This document shows, piece after piece, positions 30,049 to 39,835 of a stretch of 63,010 bases of DNA. Each line of letters starts with the position of its first letter. The first letter of the stretch is position 1. Under the pieces are notes generated by a model. That model was given only the letters and a program-made list of their open reading frames with translations. It had not been told where the DNA came from and searched no databases. Origin of the DNA: Erwinia pyrifoliae DSM 12163 (GTDB taxonomy: Bacteria; Pseudomonadota; Gammaproteobacteria; Enterobacterales; Enterobacteriaceae); contig NC_017390.1 of the NCBI RefSeq assembly GCF_000026985.1, forward strand, positions 628,984 through 691,993, in the 5' to 3' direction. Both the position numbers and the translations under genes were made by a program.

Positions 30049-31523
30049 ATCTGCAAACCTTACGCCGGGATATTCCCGCTGGATTAGTGGTCTTTCTGGT
30101 TGCCCTGCCGCTGTGCCTGGGGATTGCCCAGGCCAGCGGTCTGCCGCCGTTTGTCGGGCTGCTGACCGGCGTAGTGGGAGGCCTGGTGGTCACCACTTTC
30201 AGCCCTTCTAAGTTCGCGGTCAGTGGCCCGGCGGCCGGGCTGGTCACTATTGTCACCGGTGCGATTGAAACGCTCGGCTCCTTTTCTGCGCTTCTGCTGG
30301 CGCTGATCGTGGCTGGCGTGCTGCAATTTCTGCTGGGCGTGGTACGTGCGGGGCGCTTTATCAGCCTGGTGCCGGGCAGCGTGATCAAAGGCATGCTGGC
30401 GGCTATTGGCATCCTGCTGATTATCCAGCAAATTCCGGTTGCGCTTGGCGCAGCGGGTGAAAACGATCTGGCCTCGTTGCTGACCGGCAGTGCACTGAAT
30501 ATCTCTTTACCCGCCATGGCGGTCGCCCTCAGTGGGCTGTTGGTTCTCTGGCTGTGGACAACGGCGGCGGTGAAGAACAGTCGCTGGATGGGATGGATGC
30601 CAGGCCCGCTGGTGGCGGTGCTGCTTGGCTGCTTGGCAACGGTTTTCGGCGGGCGTCTGTTTCCTGAACTGGCCGGCAACCTGCCGCGCATCTCGTTGCC
30701 TGCACTTGACAGCATCACGTCGTTGACCGGTGAGTTGCAGCGCCCTGACTGGATGGCCTGGCAAAACCCGGCGGTGTATATGGTTGGCGTCACGCTGGCT
30801 CTGGTCGCCAGCCTGGAAACCCTGCTCAGCCAGGAGGCGTTGCAGAAAATACGCGTGCAGCATCCGGCACCCTCGCCGGACAAAGAGCTGCGCGCCCAGG
30901 GGATCGGTAATGCGCTGTGCGGTTTCCTCGGCGGCCTGCCGATTACCGCCGTGATCGTGCGCAGTTCGGTGAACGTGGGTGCCGGAGCACAGAGCAAGTT
31001 GTCCATTTTGATCCACGGCTTGCTTTTGCTGATTTGTGGCCTGTGGTTTAGTGGTTTGCTGAATGCCATCCCGCTCGCCAGCCTTGCCGCCGTGCTGTTA
31101 TATACCGGCTATAAGCTGGCCTCACCGGGTCTTTTTGTATCGCAAATTCGCCAGGGTACGCAGCAGTCGGTGCCTTTCTTCGCCACCATTGGCGGCATTT
31201 TGATCTTCGGTATGCTGGCGGGGATCGCGATTGGCTTTATTACACAGATCCTGTTCAGTACCTGGCGAAGCCAGCGTAATGCGATGATGCTGACGCGTTA
31301 TGACGACCATTACGTCCTGCGCTTCCAGCAAAATCTGAACTTTATGCATAATCCTCGTCTGAAAGGCCTGCTGGCGCAGATCCCGGAAAACAGCGTGGTG
31401 ATCGTTGACCACGACAATGCAGAATATCTTGACCCGGATGTGACTGCGGTACTGCAGGAATTTGGCGATGAGGCGCAACAGCGGGGTATCCAACTAACCC
31501 ACTGGCCGGTTAAGCTGGCGTAA
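30045..31523 (+). CDS. SulP-family inorganic anion transporter (bicarbonate type)
   Basis: 492 residues from the ATG at 30045, which overlaps the carbonic anhydrase stop. Ten or more membrane segments with SulP features: VALPLCLGIAQASGLPP, FAVSGPAAGLVTIV, and the ALVASLETLLSQEALQKI region. A short C-terminal STAS-like tail follows (about 425-492). SulP proteins fused or paired with carbonic anhydrase usually carry bicarbonate (BicA-like). The larger upstream open frame is a shadow of the anhydrase gene. Confidence 0.92.
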   Translation: MNLQTLRRDIPAGLVVFLVALPLCLGIAQASGLPPFVGLLTGVVGGLVVTTFSPSKFAVSGPAAGLVTIVTGAIETLGSFSALLLALIVAGVLQFLLGVVRAGRFISLVPGSVIKGMLAAIGILLIIQQIPVALGAAGENDLASLLTGSALNISLPAMAVALSGLLVLWLWTTAAVKNSRWMGWMPGPLVAVLLGCLATVFGGRLFPELAGNLPRISLPALDSITSLTGELQRPDWMAWQNPAVYMVGVTLALVASLETLLSQEALQKIRVQHPAPSPDKELRAQGIGNALCGFLGGLPITAVIVRSSVNVGAGAQSKLSILIHGLLLLICGLWFSGLLNAIPLASLAAVLLYTGYKLASPGLFVSQIRQGTQQSVPFFATIGGILIFGMLAGIAIGFITQILFSTWRSQRNAMMLTRYDDHYVLRFQQNLNFMHNPRLKGLLAQIPENSVVIVDHDNAEYLDPDVTAVLQEFGDEAQQRGIQLTHWPVKLA

Positions 31524-31542
31524 AAAGCGCGCAACAAGAGAT

Positions 31543-31570
31543 AAGGCCACGGCAACAGCGTGGCCTTTTT
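31543..31570 (+). terminator. Intrinsic terminator after the SulP gene
   Basis: AAGGCCACG and CGTGGCCTT form a perfect 9-bp stem with a 7-base loop and run into TTTTT. It closes the carbonic anhydrase-SulP operon. Confidence 0.9.
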
Positions 31571-31647
31571 GCTGCCCGGCTCCTGATTGAGGGTATATGA
31601 TTGAGGGTAAATGATTAAGGCTTTACGATTGAGAAGATGGCAACCTG

Positions 31648-32697
31648 ATGACCGATTCCTCCCCGTTAGACTCCTTCTTCGATGGTCATAACGATTTGCT
31701 GCTCCATCTGTGGCTGAACCACCCGGAAAACCCTGCCGATGCTTTTTTCAACCGGCGACTGAGTGGTCATCTCGATTTTACCCGTATGTGCCAGGGCGGT
31801 TTTGCCGGTGGGCTGTTTGCCGTATTTGTGCCGCCAGCAGAATACGTGGCAAAGTTCTACCGGCGCGACGCGCAGCAGGAAGCGCAGCGGCACGATGCGC
31901 TGGCGATAGCTGAAAGCCAGATAGCCATCCTGCAACAGCTGGCATCGCAGTCGGGCGGGCGGGCGAGGATCTGCCGCAGCACCAGCGATATTGAACACTG
32001 TCTGGCCAGCGGCATACTGGCGATGGTGATGCATATCGAAGGGGCGGCAGCGCTGGATGGCGACCTGAGCCAGTTGGATCGCTGGGTGGACGCCGGACTG
32101 CGCAGCATCGGGCCGTTTTGGAACCTTCCCAACCGCTTCGGTTTCGGCGTCAGTGGCAGTTTCCCCGGTTCGCCGGATACCGGTAAGGGTCTGACCACAG
32201 CGGGAAAACAGCTTATCCACCTCTGTAACCAGCGTCGGCTGATGATTGATGTTTCACATATGAATGAAAAGGCTTTCTGGGATACGGCCAGGCTGAGCAA
32301 CTCCCCGCTGGTAGCCAGCCATTCCAACGTGCACGCCCTGTGCCCGCAGCCGCGTAACCTGACGGACAGCCAGCTGGCAGCAATCGCGGATAGCGACGGG
32401 CTGGTGGGCCTGAACTTTGGCACTGCGTTTCTGCGCCGCGACGGCCAGCGCGGGGGCGATATGCCGTTAAGCGTCATGGTGCAGCATCTTGATTATCTGC
32501 TGGAAAAACTGGGGGAAGATCGCGTGGCATTCGGTTCCGACTTTGATGGCGTTAGCCTGGCGGATGATATTGGCGACGTCAGCGGATTGCCCCGCCTGCT
32601 GGCCGTATTGCGCAAGGCAGGCTATAGCGAGCCGCTGCTGGAAAAGCTGTGTCGCGCCAACTGGCTAGGGGTACTGCGAAAAACGTGGGGAAAATAA
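31648..32697 (+). CDS. Membrane-dipeptidase family protein (peptidase M19)
   Basis: 349 residues, renal-dipeptidase type zinc enzyme. Ligands: FDGHNDLLLH near residue 10, the bridging Glu in MVMHIEGAAAL, VSHMNE and ASHSN histidines, and the late Asp in FGSDFDG. No signal peptide, so cytoplasmic. It lies 170 bases before pqqA in the same direction; dipeptidases are often found beside pqq genes. A role in trimming the PqqA-derived peptide is plausible but not established. Confidence 0.92.
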   Translation: MTDSSPLDSFFDGHNDLLLHLWLNHPENPADAFFNRRLSGHLDFTRMCQGGFAGGLFAVFVPPAEYVAKFYRRDAQQEAQRHDALAIAESQIAILQQLASQSGGRARICRSTSDIEHCLASGILAMVMHIEGAAALDGDLSQLDRWVDAGLRSIGPFWNLPNRFGFGVSGSFPGSPDTGKGLTTAGKQLIHLCNQRRLMIDVSHMNEKAFWDTARLSNSPLVASHSNVHALCPQPRNLTDSQLAAIADSDGLVGLNFGTAFLRRDGQRGGDMPLSVMVQHLDYLLEKLGEDRVAFGSDFDGVSLADDIGDVSGLPRLLAVLRKAGYSEPLLEKLCRANWLGVLRKTWGK

Positions 32698-32868
32698 CCG
32701 CTTATATTTGAACCAAATAGTACAATTAGCATAATCTGCGCAAATAACAGGGTTGATATCGATTTACCATCGGTGCAACATCTGTCCCGCTGCGTTATCA
32801 ACATCGGTAATGTAGCTATTTTGGTCAACATTGAAAACTTGATTTTTTTTACACCTGAGGAATTGATA

Positions 32869-32943
32869 ATGCAGTGGACTAAACCAACGTTTATCGATAT
32901 GCGTCTGGGTCTGGAAGTGACCTTATATATCTCTAATCGTTAA
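32869..32943 (+). CDS. pqqA: PQQ precursor peptide PqqA
   Basis: 24 residues: MQWTKPTFIDMRLGLEVTLY plus ISNR. Glu16 and Tyr20, the residues joined to form the PQQ skeleton, are both in place, with the usual spacing of three. A GAGGAA ribosome site lies 6 bases before the ATG. Too short for ordinary ORF calling. A terminator-like hairpin follows, separating it from pqqB. Confidence 0.97.
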   Translation: MQWTKPTFIDMRLGLEVTLYISNR

Positions 32944-32987
32944 CCGTTCTCTTTATCACTACGTGAATAATGCTGGTTAAAACGGTG

Positions 32988-33016
32988 ATGCCTGTGGTTA
33001 AACCCAGGCATTTTTT
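32988..33016 (+). terminator. Attenuator/terminator between pqqA and pqqB
   Basis: ATGCCTG (32988-32994) pairs with CAGGCAT (33005-33011), extended by GG/CC inside, and is followed by TTTTTT. It is a proper intrinsic terminator placed inside the operon, 22 bases before pqqB. It would make pqqA message far more abundant than that of pqqB-F, as reported for other pqq operons. Confidence 0.85.
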
Positions 33017-33038
33017 CATTCCCTTTCCCGGTTAACCC

Positions 33039-33950
33039 ATGAAAATCAAAGTTCTCGGCTCTGCGGCCGGCGGCGGTTTCCCGCAGTGGAACTGCTATTG
33101 CCGCAATTGCCAGGGCGTGCGTAACGGTAGCATTTCCGCCACGGCGCGCACCCAGTCTTCCATTGCGGTCAGTGATAACGGCCGTGACTGGGTGTTGTGC
33201 AACGCCTCTCCCGATATCTGCCATCAGATTGCTGCTAACCCCGAGCTGCATCAGCCTGGCGCACTGCGCGGTTCGGCGATTGGCTCCATTATTCTGACCG
33301 ACAGCCAGATCGATCACTGCACCGGGTTACTGAATCTGCGTGAAGGCTGCCCGCATCAGGTATGGTGCACGCCGGAGGTATACGCGGATCTGACCAGCGG
33401 TTTTCCAATCTTCACCATGTTGCAGCACTGGAACGGCGGACTGGCACATCATGCTATTCAGCCCGCGCAGCCGTTTTCCGTTGCGGTGTGCCCGGCGTTG
33501 CGGTTTACCGCTATCCCCATTCTCAGCAACGCGCCGCCGTATTCGCCCTTTCGCGGGCGTCCGCTGCCCGGGCACAATATCGCGCTGATGATCGAAGATA
33601 CCAGCAGCGGCAGCAAACTGCTGTACGCCCCCGGTTTAGGGGAGCCTGACGCGCCGCTGTTGGATTTGATGTCGCAGGCCGACTGCCTGCTGATTGACGG
33701 CACGCTGTGGCAGGACAACGAGCTGGCGAACACCGGCGTTGGGCGCAATACCGGCCGCGATATGGGCCACCTGGCGCTGGGTGAAGATCGCGGGCTGATG
33801 GCGCTACTGAACGATCTGCCCGCGCCGCGCAAGATCCTGATCCATATTAATAATACTAATCCGATCCTTGATGAATCCTCTGCCGAGCGCCTGTCGCTGA
33901 CCGCACGCGGTATTGAGGTCAGCTACGACGGCATGAGCATAGAACTATGA
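33039..33950 (+). CDS. pqqB: PQQ biosynthesis protein PqqB
   Basis: 303 residues, metallo-beta-lactamase fold. Start [18 protein letters not shown] and the modified motif SQIDHCTGL (with Asp-His) identify PqqB; Cys-rich [12 protein letters not shown] holds a structural zinc. PqqB hydroxylates the AHQQ precursor's tyrosine-derived ring in the proposed pathway. The stop overlaps pqqC (ATGA). Confidence 0.97.
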   Translation: MKIKVLGSAAGGGFPQWNCYCRNCQGVRNGSISATARTQSSIAVSDNGRDWVLCNASPDICHQIAANPELHQPGALRGSAIGSIILTDSQIDHCTGLLNLREGCPHQVWCTPEVYADLTSGFPIFTMLQHWNGGLAHHAIQPAQPFSVAVCPALRFTAIPILSNAPPYSPFRGRPLPGHNIALMIEDTSSGSKLLYAPGLGEPDAPLLDLMSQADCLLIDGTLWQDNELANTGVGRNTGRDMGHLALGEDRGLMALLNDLPAPRKILIHINNTNPILDESSAERLSLTARGIEVSYDGMSIEL

Positions 33951-34702
33951 CCGAACCGACATTGATGACGCCACAACAGTTTGAACAGGCGCTGCGCGCA
34001 CGCGGCGCTTACTACCATATTCATCACCCGTACCATATCGCTATGCATAATGGCGAGGCAACGCGTGAGCAGATCCAGGGCTGGGTGGCGAACCGCTTTT
34101 ATTACCAGACGCGTATTCCGCTGAAGGACGCGGCGATTATGGCCAACTGTGCGGATGCCTTAACCCGGCGTAAATGGGTGCAGCGTATCCTTGACCACGA
34201 CGGCCATGACGACAGCGATGGCGGTATCGAAGCCTGGCTGCGCCTCGGTGAAGCCGTTGGCTTGGATCGTGATGTGCTGCTGTCGGAGCAGCGGGTGCTG
34301 CCCGGCGTGCGCTTTGCCGTTGATGCCTATGTCTCCTTTGCCCGGCGTGCGGTATGGCAGGAGGCCGCCTGTAGCTCCCTGACCGAACTGTTTGCCCCCG
34401 AAATTCATCAGTCGCGTCTCGACAGCTGGCCGCAGCACTACCCGTGGATTGAGGGGGAAGGCTACGGCTATTTCCGTGGTCGCCTGGGCCAGGCCCGGCG
34501 CGATGTTGAACATGGCTTACAGCTGGCGCTGGAGTACTGCGACAGCGTGGAAAAACAGCAGCGTATGCTGGAGATCCTGCAATTCAAGCTGGATATCCTG
34601 TGGAGCATGCTGGATGCCATGACCATGGCGTATACACTTCATCGTGCGCCTTACCATACCGTCACCGATCAACCCGTCTGGCATAAAGGAAAACTGCTGT
34701 GA
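33947..34702 (+). CDS. pqqC: Pyrroloquinoline-quinone synthase PqqC
   Basis: 251 residues, all-helical TenA-like fold. Motifs [20 protein letters not shown] at the start and [16 protein letters not shown] in the middle hold the active-site histidines. It performs the last step: ring closure and eight-electron oxidation of AHQQ to PQQ without a cofactor. Starts inside pqqB's stop and ends over pqqD's GTG start. Confidence 0.97.
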   Translation: MTEPTLMTPQQFEQALRARGAYYHIHHPYHIAMHNGEATREQIQGWVANRFYYQTRIPLKDAAIMANCADALTRRKWVQRILDHDGHDDSDGGIEAWLRLGEAVGLDRDVLLSEQRVLPGVRFAVDAYVSFARRAVWQEAACSSLTELFAPEIHQSRLDSWPQHYPWIEGEGYGYFRGRLGQARRDVEHGLQLALEYCDSVEKQQRMLEILQFKLDILWSMLDAMTMAYTLHRAPYHTVTDQPVWHKGKLL

Positions 34703-34980
34703 GCCTGGGTCAAACCATTCCTGTGTTTCGCCGGGGCTATCGCCTGCAGTGGGAAGAAGTGCAGAACTGCCATGTGATCCTCTACCCGGAGGGGATGGCG
34801 AAACTTAACGATAGCGCGACGATGATCCTCGAACTGGTGGATGGCAAACGCTCGCTGGCGGAGATCGTGCTGGCACTGAATACCCGCTTCCCGGGGGCGG
34901 GCGGCGTCGATGATGACGTGACTGATTTCTTTGCCGCCGCGCGTGAACAGAAATGGATAATTTTCCGTGAACCCCTCTGA
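34699..34980 (+). CDS. pqqD: PqqD, peptide chaperone (RRE domain)
   Basis: 93 residues; small winged-helix-like RiPP recognition element. It binds PqqA and hands it to PqqE. GTG start overlapping the pqqC stop. Recognisable features: [20 protein letters not shown] and [17 protein letters not shown]. Overlaps pqqE by 14 bases. Confidence 0.96.
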   Translation: MSLGQTIPVFRRGYRLQWEEVQNCHVILYPEGMAKLNDSATMILELVDGKRSLAEIVLALNTRFPGAGGVDDDVTDFFAAAREQKWIIFREPL

Positions 34981-36115
34981 ATCTAACGTTAAACCGCCGC
35001 TGTGGTTACTGGCCGAGCTGACCTATCGCTGCCCGTTGCAGTGCCCGTACTGCTCGAATCCGCTCGACTTTGCCCAACAGGAAAAAGAGTTGACCACCGC
35101 CCAGTGGATCGATGTCTTTAAGCAGGCGCGGGCGATGGGCGCGGTACAGATCGGCTTCTCCGGCGGCGAACCGCTGGTGCGTAAGGATCTGCCCGAACTG
35201 ATCCGCAGCGCACGCGATCTCGGTTTCTATACCAATCTGATTACCTCCGGGATCGGTCTGACGCAGAAGAAGATCGACGCCTTTGCCGAGGCGGGGTTGG
35301 ATCATATTCAGATCAGCTTCCAGGCCAGCGATGAAACCTTGAATGCCGCGCTGGCCGGATCGCAAAAGGCGTTTCAGCAAAAGCTGGAGATGGCGCGTGC
35401 GGTGAAAGCGCACGGCTATCCGATGGTGCTGAATTTTGTGTTGCATCGCCACAATATTGACCAGCTCGACCGCATTATCGAGCTGTGTATCGAACTGGAA
35501 GCCGATGACGTCGAGCTGGCCACCTGTCAGTTTTACGGCTGGGCGCAGCTTAACCGTGAAGGACTTTTGCCGACGCGTGACCAGCTGGTACGCGCCGAGG
35601 CGGTGGTCCATCGCTACCGTGAGAAGATGGCCGCCAGCGGTAATCTGGCCAATTTGCTGTTTGTCACCCCGGACTATTACGAAGATCGGCCGAAGGGCTG
35701 TATGGGCGGCTGGGGGGCGATCTTCCTTAGCGTGACGCCGGAAGGCACGGCGTTGCCCTGCCACAGCGCACGCCAGCTGCCGATCCAGTTCCCGTCGGTG
35801 CTGGAGCAGCGCCTGCAGGATATCTGGTTTAACTCGTTTGGCTTTAACCGCTATCGCGGTTTTGACTGGATGCCGGAGCCGTGCCGCTCCTGTGATGAAA
35901 AAGAGAAAGACTTCGGCGGCTGCCGCTGCCAGGCGTTTATGCTGACCGGCAATGCCGATAACGCCGACCCGGTATGCAGCAAGTCGGCACATCACGGCAC
36001 CATCCTTGCTGCGCGTGAGCAGGCCAACTGCAGCAATATTCAGGTGAACCAGCTACGGTTTCGCAATCGCGCAAATTCCCAGCGGGTTAACGCCCGGCTG
36101 ATCTTTAAGGGCTGA
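34967..36115 (+). CDS. pqqE: Radical SAM PqqA peptide cyclase PqqE
   Basis: 382 residues. Radical SAM Cys22-X3-Cys26-X2-Cys29 ([12 protein letters not shown]), [13 protein letters not shown] for SAM binding, and a SPASM region with clustered Cys ([19 protein letters not shown], then DPVCSKS) for auxiliary iron-sulfur clusters. It forms the C-C bond between Glu16 and Tyr20 of PqqA. GTG start inside the end of pqqD. The end is 3 bases before pqqF. Confidence 0.97.
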   Translation: MNPSESNVKPPLWLLAELTYRCPLQCPYCSNPLDFAQQEKELTTAQWIDVFKQARAMGAVQIGFSGGEPLVRKDLPELIRSARDLGFYTNLITSGIGLTQKKIDAFAEAGLDHIQISFQASDETLNAALAGSQKAFQQKLEMARAVKAHGYPMVLNFVLHRHNIDQLDRIIELCIELEADDVELATCQFYGWAQLNREGLLPTRDQLVRAEAVVHRYREKMAASGNLANLLFVTPDYYEDRPKGCMGGWGAIFLSVTPEGTALPCHSARQLPIQFPSVLEQRLQDIWFNSFGFNRYRGFDWMPEPCRSCDEKEKDFGGCRCQAFMLTGNADNADPVCSKSAHHGTILAAREQANCSNIQVNQLRFRNRANSQRVNARLIFKG

Positions 36116-36118
36116 CGA

Positions 36119-38509
36119 ATGCAGCCACAGCGACAACGGCTGGACAATGGTTTGCGAGTGGTGCTGATGAGCGATGCGCAGGCCGTGCACGCTTCGGCGC
36201 TGCTACAGGTCGATGTCGGTAGCCATCATGAACCCGATAACTGGCCGGGGCTGGCTCATCTGCTGGAACATCTGCTGTTTGCCGGCAGTGGCGCTTATGA
36301 GGATGACGAGCGGCTGATGGCATGGCTACCGGCCCAGGGAGGGCGGCTGAATGCCACCACCCTGGGCAGCAGTACGGCCTTTTTTTTCGAATGCGCTGCC
36401 GGGTTGCTGGCCCCGGGACTGGCTCGATTGAGCGATATGCTGCTGGCTCCGCTGCTGGCAGAAAATGCCATTCGCCAGGAAGTGGCTACCATTGACGCCG
36501 AGTGCCGCCTGCTGGCCGGGCAGCAGGATACGCTGTGCGATGCCGCGCAGAGTCTGGCGTTTGCCGCACATCCGTGGCAGCGTTTTCATATCGGTAACGC
36601 CGCGAGTTTTACCAAGGACTGGTCAGCGCTGCGGCTGGCGTTACGGCAGTTTCATCAACGCTATTATCACGCGGCGAATATCACGCTATGGTTGCAGGGG
36701 CCGCAGTCGCCCGAAGCGCTCTGGCAGCTGGCCCGACAGTACGGCAGCGCGTTTTCTGCCGGTGGTGTGCAACCGCCAGCGCTTCCGTTACTGCGATACG
36801 CATCGCAGCCTGATTTTGCTCTGCAACTGGCGGGATCGCCGCGTTTGCGTCTCTCATTCCTGCTGGATCGGCCACGCAGCGGCGAGCTAACCTTGCTGCG
36901 CCAGCTATGGCTGGATGAAGCAGCAGGTGGCCTGATGGCGACGCTACGTGCGCGTAATCTGTGCGATGGCGCACGGCTGCTGCTGCCTTATCACAGTGCG
37001 TTGCAGACGCTGGTCAGTTTCGAAATGGTGCTGGTTGACGAGAGTCAGGCAGCAGAGGTGGAAGGCTGGCTGCGTCACTGGCTGCAACGGCTGGCGACGC
37101 TGACGGCGCAGCAGCGCCAGCACTATATGCGGCTCGCTGATCTTCAGTTTGCCATGCTTTCGCCAATGGATCAGTTACGCGAACGCGCCTTTGGTTTTGC
37201 CCCAGCGCACGTCCGGCAAGACGACTGGCTCGGGTTCTGTGCACGGCTGTCAGCAGCGCGTTTAACCCGCTTGTGGATCGGCACGCAGCCGCTGGCGCCG
37301 CAGTGCAGCGTTCAGGGCTTCAGCCTGCACTGCGCAGCGCAAACGCGTGCGCCGGTAACCGCGCTGATCCCCGCTGAAGCGCTGGCTTTTTTCTGCGAAA
37401 GCCAGCCTGACGCTCAGTTAGCCTTACCTGACGGCCAGGTAGCGCTGAACCATCAGCGGGCGGGTAAGGGCCGTGCGGCGCTGTTGCTAAGCCCGCTGGA
37501 TGACCTTCATGCGCCCTGGGGAGTCATTATGCAATCGCGCTTGCGAGCGCTGGCGGCCGACTGTGCCCATAAGGGCGGCGATCTGAGCATCAGCTGTCAG
37601 CAGGGTCATTGGCTGATCCAGCTTAGTGGCAGCCCGGCATTGATGGTGCGCACGCTGGCATCGCTTACCCACCAGCTGTGCGAGATATCCCCTGTGATGA
37701 TGGATCAGGGAGAACGCGAATACCAGCGCCAGCAGCAGGCGCTGCGTGAGGGCATTGCGGTGCGCGCCCTGATCGATGCACTGCCCGCGCTGTTGCGCTC
37801 ATCGCATTACCAGCCGGCAGGGCAGCGGCTGCCGCGCCTGGCGTGGCAGGCGGTACTGGATGGCGGGGACAATGCGCTCTGCCAGTCGTTGTCACAGCTG
37901 CTTAGCGCTTTTCCCGGCACCGTTAATCCACCGCGCCGGATGCAGCCAGCGCCGCCAGCGCCGCAGCCTGAATATCAGGTGGCGACCACCAGCCACGATG
38001 CCACCCTGTTACGCTTTTGCCCGCTGGTGGAAAACAGCGCGCAGTGCCGTGCGGCCTGGCAGCTGCTGGCGATTATCTATCAGCCTGCATTTTTCCAGCG
38101 CCTGCGCGTTGAGCAGAATATTGGCTATGTGGTCAGCTGCCGTTTTTACCAGGCGGCGGGGCGGTCGGGGCTGCTGTTTGCCCTGCAATCTCCGCATCTG
38201 AATACCGGCGAACTGTCGGCGCATATCGACCGATTTTTAGTGGGAATGAACGATGAACTGGCCGCTGTCAGCATGGAAACAGTGGGCGAAAAGGGGGCAG
38301 CATTGTTGGCGCAACAAAGGCTGGCGGCGTCTGATTTTCAGCAGGAGTGCCGGCAGCGCTGGCTTGCCGCGCAACAACGAGCGCCACAGCCCGATAAGGG
38401 CGTTCTACAGGGGCTGACCCCAGAACGCCTGTCAGACTACCATCAGCGCCTGCTTTCCGACCGCCAAAACGCCTGGACGCTGGTCGGCACCACGGCAAAT
38501 CGCTGCTAA
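36119..38509 (+). CDS. pqqF: PqqF, M16-family metalloprotease
   Basis: 796 residues, pitrilysin/insulinase type. The inverted zinc motif HxxEH is LAHLLEHLLF near residue 43, with the distant Glu in TIDAECRLLAG. Two M16 halves follow, with an inactive C-terminal part. It cuts the modified PqqA peptide. PqqF is the last and fastest-diverging gene of enterobacterial pqq operons (Klebsiella type). Confidence 0.94.
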   Translation: MQPQRQRLDNGLRVVLMSDAQAVHASALLQVDVGSHHEPDNWPGLAHLLEHLLFAGSGAYEDDERLMAWLPAQGGRLNATTLGSSTAFFFECAAGLLAPGLARLSDMLLAPLLAENAIRQEVATIDAECRLLAGQQDTLCDAAQSLAFAAHPWQRFHIGNAASFTKDWSALRLALRQFHQRYYHAANITLWLQGPQSPEALWQLARQYGSAFSAGGVQPPALPLLRYASQPDFALQLAGSPRLRLSFLLDRPRSGELTLLRQLWLDEAAGGLMATLRARNLCDGARLLLPYHSALQTLVSFEMVLVDESQAAEVEGWLRHWLQRLATLTAQQRQHYMRLADLQFAMLSPMDQLRERAFGFAPAHVRQDDWLGFCARLSAARLTRLWIGTQPLAPQCSVQGFSLHCAAQTRAPVTALIPAEALAFFCESQPDAQLALPDGQVALNHQRAGKGRAALLLSPLDDLHAPWGVIMQSRLRALAADCAHKGGDLSISCQQGHWLIQLSGSPALMVRTLASLTHQLCEISPVMMDQGEREYQRQQQALREGIAVRALIDALPALLRSSHYQPAGQRLPRLAWQAVLDGGDNALCQSLSQLLSAFPGTVNPPRRMQPAPPAPQPEYQVATTSHDATLLRFCPLVENSAQCRAAWQLLAIIYQPAFFQRLRVEQNIGYVVSCRFYQAAGRSGLLFALQSPHLNTGELSAHIDRFLVGMNDELAAVSMETVGEKGAALLAQQRLAASDFQQECRQRWLAAQQRAPQPDKGVLQGLTPERLSDYHQRLLSDRQNAWTLVGTTANRC

Positions 38510-38853
38510 AAGGCGTTTGCACATTTCGCTGCTGTTCCCGATATCGAAACGTTTGTCACCTTCCCCTGTCGCCCCGGCGGCAATTCACCCAGCGGGCGCT
38601 GCCGCCCATTTACTTAGGGGGGGGCATCGGGTATTTGCCCGGCCGTACGACCTGTCTGAATGTAAGGAAATCGTCAAGCGGCATCAGAAGATAATAATTT
38701 TATATGCCGTAAAAAATAGTTTTTGCAGCATATCGAACGTAGTTACTTCGGTTATTCCGCTAAGAATAAAGCTTCTGACTGTTATCATTCCTGCTTTGAA
38801 CCATTTAAGCATGAGATTTGTCTTAATAATGCTTATGTATATGGGGATGGAAA

Positions 38854-39087
38854 ATGAAAATGAGTATAAGAACGACGTGGAAAGCCGTCTTCATCTTTTG
38901 TGTATTAGTTTTGACGCTGATCTTTATCGCTTTGGTGCGGGTAGCGAACGATATAAAGAAGGGACTGCAACAGCCGGTTAAAGACGATCTAAACAGGCTG
39001 GTCGAGCAATTAAAAAAGCTTAACCTCGATGAAAAGCAAAGGAAGTTTATTGAATCATTAATCAAAAATGATGAAAAAAAGCCGTAG
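38854..39087 (+). CDS. Small single-span membrane protein, 77 aa
   Basis: 77 residues: one membrane helix near the start (AVFIFCVLVLTLIFIALVRV) then a charged, Lys-rich coiled-coil-like tail (LNRLVEQLKKLNLDEKQRKF). GGGGATGG precedes the ATG by a few bases. More AT-rich than its neighbours. No family recognised; it stands alone between pqqF and srl. A second ATG is two codons further on. Confidence 0.55.
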   Translation: MKMSIRTTWKAVFIFCVLVLTLIFIALVRVANDIKKGLQQPVKDDLNRLVEQLKKLNLDEKQRKFIESLIKNDEKKP

Positions 39088-39394
39088 ATTACCGATCTTG
39101 AGAGGTTGAAGTCTGACCAAAACGGCGTGACAGATGCTGCGACCTGAGCATTAAGGGTTGTGAATTTCAGACACCGAAAGGATTTTTGCCGGATGATAAT
39201 GACTCAACAGATCGGTGATGGGTTGTTTACTGGATTTTATGGGAAGTAATATTGTAAGCGACTGAACGTTATTTACCGACGTTAAAGACTGTAAAACTGC
39301 CGTTTACCAACGGTTATCTCAGTCAGTTTGACGATGCGGGTATTTGCCCCGGTGACATCAGGATGGTCTTCTTCAGGCCAGTGCTTAATCCGTA

Positions 39395-39442
39395 ACTCCC
39401 CCCTTATATCCGCACCAGGCCGTGGTTATAAGGGGGCGGAGT
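39395..39442. repeat. 48-base imperfect palindrome
   Basis: ACTCCCCCCTTATA (39395-39408) is matched by TATAAGGGGG-C-GGAGT (39427-39442), a 14-bp stem with one bulged C around an 18-base loop. No T-run follows on either strand. Confidence 0.7.
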
Positions 39443-39687
39443 GATGACTGGATTGCATAAAGTATCCGTCCGGGCCTGCACCAGACTTTCAGCTTTTTCG
39501 TTAAAACATTTTATTTTCGTTGCCCGCCGCGCACCTAACCCGCCGCACAGACCTGCTTGCTGCACTAAGTTCCTTCTTATCTTAATGATAAATATCCTAT
39601 TTTACCGCTAATTTTAGCTGCTCCATCGGTTCAGACGCCGCCTGAACCAGGCTCCCTTATGCTGCTGCAAAGGCATAAATAGGTACA

Positions 39688-39720
39688 ATGAAAGATAAAG
39701 CCTTTCATTTTTTCTTTCAT
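39688..39720 (+). promoter_or_regulatory. Predicted SrlR operator of srlA
   Basis: ATGAAAG (39688-39694), CTTTCAT (39702-39708) and a second CTTTCAT (39714-39720) lie about 115-150 bases before srlA in AT-rich DNA. The first two form a palindrome with a 7-base centre. The same heptamer recurs as a perfect palindrome before srlR, which makes it a good candidate binding site for the DeoR-type repressor SrlR or the activator SrlM. A half CRP site (TTTTGTGA) follows near 39743. Confidence 0.5.
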
Positions 39721-39835
39721 AATAAAAGGTTTTTTGCTCGTTTTGTGACTTTGGTAGCTTTATTTACTTCATTTTCGATCTAATTTATTCCTGCATTAAG
39801 AAAAAACGACAGTTCTTTACGCCAGGAGATCAAGA

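Larger units (their letters stand above)
39088..39835. other. Gap before srlA with palindrome and operator region
   Basis: About 750 bases without a gene. It holds a large imperfect palindrome (39395-39442) and, next to srlA, three CTTTCAT/ATGAAAG elements (listed separately). The stretch 39100-39390 shows nothing I recognise. Confidence 0.4.

Noticed and set aside
29936..31069. Minus-strand ORF of 377 codons
   Set aside because: Antisense to the SulP gene; composition (Ser/Pro/Arg/Thr) is that of a mirror frame.
35006..35995. Minus-strand ORF of 329 codons
   Set aside because: Entirely antisense to pqqE, whose radical SAM motifs are clear.
38517..38981. Plus-strand ORF of 154 codons after pqqF
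   Set aside because: Overlaps the better small membrane protein in another frame and has no ribosome site or family.
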